Shown here: one piece after another, positions 7,687 through 14,209 of the stretch | How positions within the stretch are numbered: position 1 is the first letter of the stretch | Layout of the letters: each line of letters begins with the position of its first letter | NCBI GenBank assembly: GCA_029937655.1 | Contig: JAPYPK010000031.1 | Span: forward strand, 1-14,209 | Direction of reading: 5' to 3' | Length of the DNA: 14,209 nucleotides | Origin: Nitrospinaceae bacterium | GTDB lineage: Bacteria > Nitrospinota > Nitrospinia > Nitrospinales > VA-1 | Notes under the pieces: model-generated | Seen by the model: the letters and a program-made list of their open reading frames with translations, nothing else | What the model was told of the DNA's origin: nothing | Databases searched by the model: none | Program-made: the position numbers and the translations under genes

Positions 7687-7874
7687 AAAGGATAGCTTAA
7701 AGTGTTGCTTTGTTAGCGATTCAATGATAAGTTGTTGATAAATAAAGGATTATGTTTAAAGTTGTGCTTTTTAGACTATTTGCCGTTAAGAAGTTATAGG
7801 TTGGTTTTTTTAAAGAATTATTCCATATAGATTTTTTGGGCGATATTCAAAACGGGCTTTGGATACGCTCCTAC

Positions 7875-7912
7875 AAAGAAACGGGAGGGGATTAATCCCC
7901 TCCCGTTTCTTT
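7875..7912. terminator. Perfect 38-base palindrome, bidirectional terminator
   Basis: Two 19-base arms (7875-7893 and 7894-7912) are perfectly complementary, with a G-rich and C-rich middle around a central ATTAAT. On the plus strand the stem leads into TTTCTTTATTTTTG, a good T tract. On the minus strand the T tract TTTCTTTG is shorter. The palindrome starts 26 bases beyond the minus-strand stop codon at 7939, so it plausibly ends both the plus-strand transcripts and the nuclease operon. Confidence 0.88.
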
Positions 7913-7938
7913 ATTTTTGCAATGTATAAAGATTATTT

Positions 7939-8892
7939 CTAAAAAACCAGCAGCTCTTTGTGCATTGGATAGTAGAGTGCTTTTTTAATGGCCCGTGTTT
8001 CTCCCAGTTGTCTAAAGAGATTTTCGTATTGATTGAGTTGGTTGTGATAGCGCTCTCTTTCATTACTAAAAAAATTTTCTAGGTTTGCTCCCATATGTGT
8101 TCCCGTTTTGTAATCTATAATCCATCGAACGTTATGTTTATCTATGAATGTTCTGTCAATAATTCTTGATCTGTAGATGTTATTTTTCATCTGAGTCAAT
8201 GAATACTCACAACGTGCGTCTTTGTGAGATTCAAGAATCCATCTTCCGGTATCGTGGCCTAGTATATTACGGAGCATAGTTTGGCCTTTTTTTATTTCTT
8301 CTGGAATCATTTCAGGAGGTAACCCTTGGGACTTTAAAGCTGCAGACATACTAGTTTCTAAGATTTTAATTCGTTCTTCAGTCCAACTTTCTTGTCCTTC
8401 TTCCGCTAAGGTTTGAAAGCATCTATGCATCACTATGCCAAGGCACCTTGCTCCGCTACCTGCCCAAACAAACTCTGGGGATTCTGGATCATCCTGAAGT
8501 TCGATGGTGCCACCCAATTCTATGCTTGGAAGAATTTCTGGTAATTGATAGTTTTCTGGAAGTCGATTGATGGTGGGTATTGAAAAATTGTCTAATTTTT
8601 CTTTGTTTTGTTTGTCAGCTACTATGCAACTTGATACTTGGGACCACTCCTCTCCAATATAAGGCCACAATTTGTTTAAGAGTGATCCTCTAGGAGGAAT
8701 CTCCCCATCGTTTGAAAACTGACCAAAAAGGTGTAGTTGTAACTTCGTTCGTGTTGCTGCAACGTAAAGAAGTCGTAACGTTTCGTAATCTGATTTATTT
8801 CGATCAAATTGAGATAAAAAGCTGTAGATATTTGATGAAGGTCCTCCTTTCTCCTCAATTGGGGCTATTAATAAATCGTCACCATGAGGCAT
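7939..8892 (-). CDS. C-terminal part of an AddA/RecB-type helicase-nuclease (motif VI and nuclease domain)
   Basis: These 317 codons continue, in the same frame, the helicase gene that stops at 8914. The segment begins between helicase motifs V and VI; motif VI, LLYVAATRTK, is at residues 41-50 and includes the arginine needed for ATP hydrolysis. A RecB-type PD-(D/E)xK nuclease domain follows: GIVMH with His156, Glu229, Asp246, then Asp260-Tyr261-Lys262 in WIIDYKTG, and the QLNQYE motif at 285-290. All metal-binding residues of an active nuclease are present. The ATG at 8892 is the first in-frame start after the stop, but no Shine-Dalgarno sequence precedes it. Separate translation would therefore need reinitiation by ribosomes ending 21 bases upstream. 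It may be one half of a split enzyme or the remnant of a broken gene. Family assignment is firm; expression as a separate protein is uncertain. Confidence 0.7.
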   Translation of the reverse strand: MPHGDDLLIAPIEEKGGPSSNIYSFLSQFDRNKSDYETLRLLYVAATRTKLQLHLFGQFSNDGEIPPRGSLLNKLWPYIGEEWSQVSSCIVADKQNKEKLDNFSIPTINRLPENYQLPEILPSIELGGTIELQDDPESPEFVWAGSGARCLGIVMHRCFQTLAEEGQESWTEERIKILETSMSAALKSQGLPPEMIPEEIKKGQTMLRNILGHDTGRWILESHKDARCEYSLTQMKNNIYRSRIIDRTFIDKHNVRWIIDYKTGTHMGANLENFFSNERERYHNQLNQYENLFRQLGETRAIKKALYYPMHKELLVF

Positions 8893-8913
8893 CCAGTTGA
8901 CCAGACGTTTTTT

Positions 8914-8916
8914 TTA
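8914..8916 (-). other. In-frame TAA splitting the helicase-nuclease gene
   Basis: The codons read GTT TAA AAA AAA CGT CTG GTC AAC TGG ATG in one frame. The family pattern (a PGL motif, about ten residues, then a hydrophobic pair and a tryptophan) continues across the stop without gain or loss of length. The TAA uses the first two bases of an eight-A run, so a length change in that run would neither create nor remove it. This is a point nonsense codon, not a frameshift. Confidence 0.92.
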
Positions 8917-11247
8917 AACTTTTGAAGTTTTTTCGAGGCCGGGAATTATGACAAAGTCAAATTCTAGTCCCTTCGATTTATGCATTGTCATGATCTGAAC
9001 ATTATTTTCTAATTCAACCTCGGTATTCGAAAATAGGTGGTTTATGTCATCCTGAAATACCCGAATATTGGACAGTTCATTTGATTCAATAAATTCGCTA
9101 ACCTTCTCAAAAAAAATTTCAATATCTGGAAGGTTATCTCGATTGGCGCAGGCCGGACCTCCAAGCTGAATCCAGCATCCTTCAAGCAGGTCTCTGAAAT
9201 TTGTAACGGGTAATGATTTCAGGGTTTTGGAAAGTACTGGAATGATCCGTCCAAGCCGACTTTGTCCGGTTGCGTTGAGGCTTTCAATACGCTTATTATC
9301 CTGTAATAATTTCCAAATTGGAGTATTTTTATCCGCATCGCAAATCTTATGGAGATCAGCTAACGACAAACCGCACCAAGGAGCCCGAAGAATCGATAAC
9401 CATGCAACTCGATCGCTTAGTGAAGTAAGGGCTCGCATCAGAGCAAGAAGATCCATTATTTCAGGGCGTGAAGTGAGCGAATCGATATCTTCAGCTTGGA
9501 ATTTTATTTTTCTATCACGAAATTCTTTTATAATTGACTTCAAATGGTTTCTTGCTCTCACAAGAATTGCTACGGTTTTGTCGGGATGCTTTTTATGAAG
9601 AGATAAAATTAAATTAGCTATTTCAGTTGCTTCCTTGTCGACCGGTCGCAAGAAAATACCAGAATGAGTTGTTTCGTTCTGTTCCGCACTTGAACGTGAA
9701 AATTTAATAGCACCTAAGTATTGATCGTTTTCCTTCGGAAAGATCAATCCAAAACACTCATTTATCCAGTCCACAACTGGTTTTTTTGATCGAAAATTGG
9801 TTCGTAGGAGAAGTGAATCAAAATGGATTTGACCAAGGCCTTCTTTTTTTGTTTTAAGAAATAGCCCGACCTCTGCATCGCGGAACCTGTATATAGATTG
9901 CATGGGATCACCGACAATAAACATAGTTCGCCCATCGCCCGGGATCCAACCGGAGGTAAGATTCTTTAACAGGTCGTATTGTTTGAATGAAATATCTTGG
10001 TATTCATCGACAAGAATATGTTGGATTTTGTAGTCAAGGTAAAGTAAAAGGTCTGTAGGATCATCTTCGTTTCCAAGGGCTTTTCTTGCGGTAAGGGAAA
10101 TTTCTGTAAAGTCTACTTTCCCCTGTTCACTAAAAACATTTCTTAGCGTTTTAGCCATATCTGGCAGCAATAATAAGGTTGATTCTAATACTTGCCATTC
10201 ATAGTTTGTGAACTTTGGTTCGGGTAAATCTCGTACTCTGCGGAGTTTTTGAAGAAAAATAGGGTGGCCACTTATTACCTCAAGAAAATCGAATAAGTCA
10301 CTTTTCATTTGATCTTTACCTGGGGGGAACCCAGTTCTCTTGTCAACACTTTGTCTTATTGATCCATCTTTAGTGTAAATTAACCCAGCGATTGCTTTCC
10401 ATAAGTTTAGGTCGTTGATCTGATGACCTGGTATAGAGGTTATATTCGCTAATCTTGAAATAGGGCTTTGTGGATTAATCTTTAGACAGTTTTCCCCAGC
10501 AAAGGATGCTATCCGAATAATTGATGTCAATTCTTTTGGTATAACGTTACACAGGTCTCTTAGATTTAATTCAATGAGCTTAGAGAATTTTTTTTCATAT
10601 TCTTTGCGTTTATTATTGTCTATTTTAAATTCATCAAAAAAATGAATCATCCATTTATCTCGTATCTTATAAAGTTCATTGATTTGATCAAGGAAAGCAG
10701 TCTTGGAGTTATCTAAGTGCTTCAATATTATGCGTACTCGTTCGCCGACTTGATCATCTTTTTCAACCATTTGAAGTATGCGTTTTGAAGCTTGTTTATA
10801 AAGGACATAGGCATTCTCCATAATATCTAATGCGCCACCGCCACATGAAACTATAGGCATTTGTCTGATCAAGCCTGCGCAAAAAGAATCGATTGTAAGA
10901 ATTTTTAACTGGTTCGGATTTTTTAAAATCCTCCAATTTTTATCTCGATCTCTTTGCAAAGCTCTTCTTGCATGTTCCCATGTTTCACGTTTATGGGGCG
11001 ATTCTGGCTCCTTTTGGTTCTCTGCGTTTTTCAGGGCTTCCAGAATTCGTTTTTTCATTTCTTCAGCAGCTTTTCGGGTAAACGTCATGCTGACTATCTG
11101 TTCTGGATAATTAACTCTACTCAATAGACGCAAATACCTTTGGATTAGCAGCTCTGTTTTTCCTGAGCCGGCGGGTGCTTGTACGAGGAATGATTTTTCG
11201 GTATCCAATGCTTTTTGTCTTTGATCTAAATCAATAATCTCAGACAT
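8914..11247 (-). CDS. N-terminal part of an AddA/RecB-type UvrD-family helicase-nuclease
   Basis: This is the ATP-dependent helicase part of a two-subunit enzyme that unwinds and resects double-strand DNA ends for recombination. The 777 residues carry the superfamily 1A motifs: Walker A APAGSGKT (24-31), TFTRKAAEEM (55-64), LTIDSFC (117-123), motif II LVDEYQD (412-418), motif III VGDPMQSIYRFR (445-456), motif IV RTNFRS (482-487) and motif V MHKSKGLEFD (755-764). The reading frame then ends at a TAA just after PGLEKTSKV. Without motif VI and the nuclease domain, which lie past the stop, this product should not work alone. The joined frame would give about 1,102 residues, normal for AddA. The ATG directly abuts the TAG of the AddB-like gene and has GGAG six bases upstream, so the two are translationally coupled. 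Confidence 0.9.
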   Translation of the reverse strand: MSEIIDLDQRQKALDTEKSFLVQAPAGSGKTELLIQRYLRLLSRVNYPEQIVSMTFTRKAAEEMKKRILEALKNAENQKEPESPHKRETWEHARRALQRDRDKNWRILKNPNQLKILTIDSFCAGLIRQMPIVSCGGGALDIMENAYVLYKQASKRILQMVEKDDQVGERVRIILKHLDNSKTAFLDQINELYKIRDKWMIHFFDEFKIDNNKRKEYEKKFSKLIELNLRDLCNVIPKELTSIIRIASFAGENCLKINPQSPISRLANITSIPGHQINDLNLWKAIAGLIYTKDGSIRQSVDKRTGFPPGKDQMKSDLFDFLEVISGHPIFLQKLRRVRDLPEPKFTNYEWQVLESTLLLLPDMAKTLRNVFSEQGKVDFTEISLTARKALGNEDDPTDLLLYLDYKIQHILVDEYQDISFKQYDLLKNLTSGWIPGDGRTMFIVGDPMQSIYRFRDAEVGLFLKTKKEGLGQIHFDSLLLRTNFRSKKPVVDWINECFGLIFPKENDQYLGAIKFSRSSAEQNETTHSGIFLRPVDKEATEIANLILSLHKKHPDKTVAILVRARNHLKSIIKEFRDRKIKFQAEDIDSLTSRPEIMDLLALMRALTSLSDRVAWLSILRAPWCGLSLADLHKICDADKNTPIWKLLQDNKRIESLNATGQSRLGRIIPVLSKTLKSLPVTNFRDLLEGCWIQLGGPACANRDNLPDIEIFFEKVSEFIESNELSNIRVFQDDINHLFSNTEVELENNVQIMTMHKSKGLEFDFVIIPGLEKTSKV

Positions 11248-13965
11248 CTAATTCTCCAGGTTATTTTCATTAGAAGTATTTTCAGCAATCCTGCATAGCA
11301 TTGAGTAACCGCAGTTTCGGCATGTCTCATTTTTTTTAATTGGGTTTATCTGAATTTGCCCCTTGGTAAATCCCTCTGCCAACGGATTTAATTTATTCTC
11401 CCAATAACGTAATAAATTATTCCAACTGGGCCATCCGATTTCAACTTGCATCTCAGCTGGAATTCGTACATTTGAATTTGGTGGAAAAGGGTTTGGGATT
11501 GTTGGGTCGTAAATAGATCTCCATTTAAGATTGTCTTGTGAAATATTGGCGAATGCAATCGCGTTAGGGGATAACTTTAAGGTGTACAAAGGTAGTTGTG
11601 GGTCTTGAATTTGATCTTTGAACCATGAATTTGAATTTATTGATCCGGTTTTATAATCAATGAGAATGATTTTTCCTTCCGGTGTTATGTCGATTCGATC
11701 GATTCGAAGATTTAACTTCAAATTTTTTATAATAATGACTTCATTTTTTTCAACGTGCTTTACTTCAAATTCATTTCGGCGTAGCTCTTGCTCCATCCAG
11801 CCTATTAATAAACTGATTGTTCGTTCTTGTTCCATTGTTTTGAAATGATGTTGATTTTTTATTCGATCCGTTGCTACTTGCATTGCTTTGTTTATTACTC
11901 TTTCAAGTTCGTTTCTAAGAGTATTTGTGGAATCTAAGCTTTGAAGGGCATTCAATGTTCTGTGCTTATCCCAGAACAACTGGAGCGCTTTGTGAATTAA
12001 AATACCTCGATGCCGTGAATCGTAATCACTGACTGAAAGTTCAAAAATATCCGCTTGTAATCGATGCGAAGCGAATGCTTTGAAAGAGCAATCAGCTTGA
12101 TTTTTAATCACTTTGTAGCCCGCCCTAAGGCCATTATTAGTAAATTCTTCAATTTCATAGTCAGATGGGGGAATTTTAGATTCATCTTTCCATAATTCTA
12201 ATTTTTTTTGGCCTAGTGAACTTATATGGTCTCTTAACCTGTGAGATTTTTTATAGGGGAATTCTGTTGATGTGGGTATGCAGTCCAATAAAGGGGTTAC
12301 TTGTTTTTCGTTATCTTTGTCCCTTTTTGGATAACTGAAAATTATGTTTTGTGACGAAGCCACGAGTCGACTCAAGGCTCGTTCGGCAAATTGCAATTCT
12401 CTCTCTGAATTTGAGTGAGGAAGATTAAGCTTTTTTCGAAGGTCGATTGGAATGAATGGATTTGGGTTAGGCTGTGCAGGCATGCACTCAGAATGGCAAC
12501 CCATTACCCAAAGATAATCAAATGTCATTCCCACAGACTCCAGTAAACCGAGTATTTGGATTGACTGTTCTTTGGTTTTAATCTGAAACAGTTTATTGCT
12601 GGTGATTTGTTGTAGTTCCTTTATTGCTTCATCTCGTGTCATCTTTCCGCTGAACATATCAAGGGAAGCAAGGTCATCCAGACACTCATTCCATGAAGAC
12701 AGACATTGTATTTCATGGCTCGAAAAGGATTTATCTGAACCAAATATCCAGCCTAGATTTTTCAGTAGTGTTGAGAAAAATTTTGCCCAGAGACTAGGAG
12801 TTTGATTCAAATTGTTTCTGGTTAAGTCTATTAATAGATCAATTACTTTTTTTATTTCTGACGATGATTCTTCGGTGAATTGTTTTTTTATTTGCTCGAG
12901 GTTTGTAGTTAGGAAACCCTCCTTTAGGATTCTTGTTTCAAACTCATTTCTATTATCTTCGTCGCTGCGACCTGACTTAATGTGAGGACTGTTAACTATG
13001 TGTAATAATTTATCTACGGGTATATTTCTTTGTGCTGAAATTATTTCCAGTGCAGTCTGAATCATCCCTTCTTTCGAAAGAGGTGTCCCGAGAGAAATTT
13101 CAAATGGGACATCCCTTTTCTCAAAAGGAAAAATAGATTGCGGGTCTAGGTTTGAGAACAGCTCCTTGTGTAAGATTCTTCTATAATTTTCAAGATCAGG
13201 AACAACGATTCCAACCTTTTGATCTCCTTCGAAAATAGATCGAACCCAGTTTGCGCAATTTTTGCTTTCATCTTTTAGGTCGTTAAATGAATAAATATTG
13301 ACACTTTTGTCGGGTAGGGCTTCTTTAATAAGAGAGGGCAAATTATCATTTGGATCAGGAGTTAAAGTTATCCGACTTTTTTTTGAGATTAAAAAGTCTA
13401 GCCACGTTTGAAGTTGTGGGGTGATTTCTTCAAACCCCTGCAGTTCAATTGACTCGGGGATAAGAATTTGGTTGTTCTTCATGCCCTTACACACTTCGTC
13501 TATTAGAGAAGCCGAACTAATAGCCTTGTTTTGATCAAGAAATTCATCGAATTTCTGTACCCATTTTATAAATAGTTCGTTTTCTTCGCTTAAGGGATAA
13601 TCGGAAAGTTTTTGTATTCTAATTTGAAATTCTTTTAAGAGGCTATATGCCTCTGACGCTCTTTTGGCTGCTGAATATTTGTTTAAAAGGTTCCACTGAT
13701 TAGTGAGTCCCTGCTGGTTTGTTTGCTGCTGTTTTTCTGAAGAATTTTTTATTATAGTTTCCCAGATTTTTATCGATTGGGTTTCTGAGAGTAAATATCG
13801 ATCAGAGTTTAACAGGAGCCATTGTGATTTAAACCAGGATTTAATTTCGTGGATAGGTGGTGTTTCCCAGGCCTTTTTCCCAGACTTTATTTGCTGTTCG
13901 CTATGATTGCAAAAAAGATATCTGGCGAGACGGTGGTTTACGGTGAAAGTGAGAGTATCACCCAT
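11248..13965 (-). CDS. AddB-type DNA repair nuclease with Fe-S cluster (TIGR03623-like)
   Basis: This is the partner subunit of the downstream helicase-nuclease, probably acting on the strand opposite to it during end resection. The N-terminus (VNHRLARYL near 9-17, WETPPI near 33-38) resembles the 'probable DNA repair protein' family TIGR03623, which is shorter than classical AddB and, like this protein, shows no Walker A motif. The C-terminal nuclease has GILIH at 654-658, Asp756 in RIDRID, Asp770-Tyr771-Lys772 in ILIDYKTG, and QLPLY at 790-794. Cys626, Cys882, Cys885 and Cys891 (one before, three after the nuclease core) match the iron-sulfur arrangement of AddB and Cas4. At 905 residues it appears complete. 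It starts 43 bases after moaE; the ribosome binding site is weak, but an in-frame TAG excludes an earlier start. Confidence 0.85.
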   Translation of the reverse strand: MGDTLTFTVNHRLARYLFCNHSEQQIKSGKKAWETPPIHEIKSWFKSQWLLLNSDRYLLSETQSIKIWETIIKNSSEKQQQTNQQGLTNQWNLLNKYSAAKRASEAYSLLKEFQIRIQKLSDYPLSEENELFIKWVQKFDEFLDQNKAISSASLIDEVCKGMKNNQILIPESIELQGFEEITPQLQTWLDFLISKKSRITLTPDPNDNLPSLIKEALPDKSVNIYSFNDLKDESKNCANWVRSIFEGDQKVGIVVPDLENYRRILHKELFSNLDPQSIFPFEKRDVPFEISLGTPLSKEGMIQTALEIISAQRNIPVDKLLHIVNSPHIKSGRSDEDNRNEFETRILKEGFLTTNLEQIKKQFTEESSSEIKKVIDLLIDLTRNNLNQTPSLWAKFFSTLLKNLGWIFGSDKSFSSHEIQCLSSWNECLDDLASLDMFSGKMTRDEAIKELQQITSNKLFQIKTKEQSIQILGLLESVGMTFDYLWVMGCHSECMPAQPNPNPFIPIDLRKKLNLPHSNSERELQFAERALSRLVASSQNIIFSYPKRDKDNEKQVTPLLDCIPTSTEFPYKKSHRLRDHISSLGQKKLELWKDESKIPPSDYEIEEFTNNGLRAGYKVIKNQADCSFKAFASHRLQADIFELSVSDYDSRHRGILIHKALQLFWDKHRTLNALQSLDSTNTLRNELERVINKAMQVATDRIKNQHHFKTMEQERTISLLIGWMEQELRRNEFEVKHVEKNEVIIIKNLKLNLRIDRIDITPEGKIILIDYKTGSINSNSWFKDQIQDPQLPLYTLKLSPNAIAFANISQDNLKWRSIYDPTIPNPFPPNSNVRIPAEMQVEIGWPSWNNLLRYWENKLNPLAEGFTKGQIQINPIKKNETCRNCGYSMLCRIAENTSNENNLEN
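11254..11257 (-). promoter_or_regulatory. Ribosome binding site for the helicase subunit inside the AddB-like gene
   Basis: GGAG lies six bases before the helicase ATG, within the last codons of the AddB-like gene. The stop TAG (11248-11250) and the ATG (11245-11247) touch with no gap, which supports coupled translation of the two subunits in similar amounts. Confidence 0.7.
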
Positions 13966-14008
13966 ATCTTGAGACTTGATAGAAGAGCAGTTCTAAAATA
14001 CCAGGATT

Positions 14009-14209
14009 TTACGGAGTGTCTTGAACCCAGACCTCGCCTGTGGATGTTGTTTCTCTTTTCCAGATAGGGGTTGTGCGTTTTAATTCAGCTATTGCCCATT
14101 CGCAGGCTTTAAACGTTTCTTTTCGGTGCTCCCCCGCGGCAACAATTAAAACTATATTTTCGCCTATATCGATTTCTCCTATCCTATGGACAATGATCAT
14201 TTCAATAAT
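14009..14209 (-). CDS. moaE: Molybdopterin synthase catalytic subunit MoaE, 5' end cut off by the window
   Basis: Only the C-terminal 66 residues are in the window; the frame is open to the edge. MoaE forms the large subunit of molybdopterin synthase and, with thiocarboxylated MoaD, converts precursor Z (cyclic pyranopterin monophosphate) to molybdopterin in the cytoplasm. Recognisable family landmarks are VHRIG near the left edge, a histidine-arginine pair (EHRKETF) followed by a helix ending in ELKRTTPIWKRE, with the conserved active-site lysines in that segment. The ATG at 14200 is in frame but internal: codons for Ile-Ile-Glu precede it, and the conserved N-terminal half must lie outside. 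It is upstream of and codirectional with the AddB-like gene, 43 bases away, perhaps cotranscribed, although the two functions are unrelated. Confidence 0.92.
   Translation of the reverse strand: MIEMIIVHRIGEIDIGENIVLIVAAGEHRKETFKACEWAIAELKRTTPIWKRETTSTGEVWVQDTP

Larger units (their letters stand above)
7488..7938. other. 451-base intergenic region between convergent trxB and the helicase-nuclease gene
   Basis: The stretch is AT-rich, with no tRNA and no long reading frame. It contains a promoter-like pair at 7658-7686, a 15-codon frame (7752-7799) with AAAGGA before its ATG, and a palindromic terminator at 7875-7912. No terminator is evident directly after trxB, so the operon transcript may run to this palindrome. 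The short frame is too small to call a gene. Confidence 0.6.

Noticed and set aside
8905..8916. Frameshift in the A8 run as the reason the helicase-nuclease gene is split
   Set aside because: Both halves are in the same frame (11247 and 8892 differ by a multiple of three) and the TAA precedes the bulk of the run. Adding or removing an A would break the frame rather than restore it.
9227..9598. A 123-codon open frame on the plus strand
   Set aside because: It lies wholly antisense to the helicase coding sequence, has no recognisable motif or signal and no sensible ribosome binding site. It is a shadow of the real gene.
14009..14200. A complete 63-residue protein starting at the ATG at 14200
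   Set aside because: The frame continues to the window edge, and the sequence is the C-terminal half of MoaE. The ATG is an internal methionine.
1..14209. CRISPR arrays, insertion sequences, tRNA or rRNA genes, attachment sites
   Set aside because: I saw no regularly spaced repeats, transposase motifs, terminal inverted repeats, tRNA arms or rRNA-like sequence on either strand.

Overview
This is a low-GC window carrying ordinary bacterial core metabolism plus a DNA end-processing operon. Several features suggest an uncultured Gram-negative bacterium of the Desulfobacterota/Nitrospinota/SAR324 type. These are the aminotransferase-hom-thrC cluster, a threonine synthase with an N-terminal Cys4 knuckle, a TrxB of the subtype shared with eukaryotes, and a RecB-family helicase paired with a short AddB-like nuclease. 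The lineage is inferred from recalled family resemblance only. Genes end in both TAA and TAG, so there is no sign of a reassigned stop codon.

Layout. At the left edge, a small unrecognised secreted protein (47-529, +) converges on uppP (613-1419, -), an undecaprenyl-diphosphate phosphatase, with a terminator between them. A 418-base gap (1420-1837) holds a GC-richer, hairpin-forming island that may be a leader RNA or a small RNA. A plus-strand block follows: alaC, hom, thrC, a formylglycine-generating-enzyme-fold protein without the usual catalytic cysteines, and trxB. From hom to trxB the gaps are only 2-12 bases, so these four are very likely one operon. alaC, hom and thrC serve amino acid synthesis: alanine formation, and homoserine to threonine.

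A 451-base gap (7488-7938) holds a good sigma70-like promoter and, about 190 bases further on, a perfect 38-base palindrome acting as a terminator. Together they could bound a short transcript. The right side is a minus-strand block read from right to left: the 3' end of moaE (molybdopterin synthase large subunit, cut by the window edge), a 905-residue AddB-type nuclease, and an AddA/RecB-type helicase-nuclease. The two nuclease subunits would together resect double-strand breaks.

The most notable observation is that the helicase-nuclease gene is interrupted by one in-frame TAA (8914-8916) between helicase motifs V and VI. The frame is otherwise open for about 1,100 codons, and all helicase and nuclease motifs survive on one side or the other. 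This could be a recent nonsense mutation, a sequence error or a genuinely split enzyme; the sequence alone does not decide.
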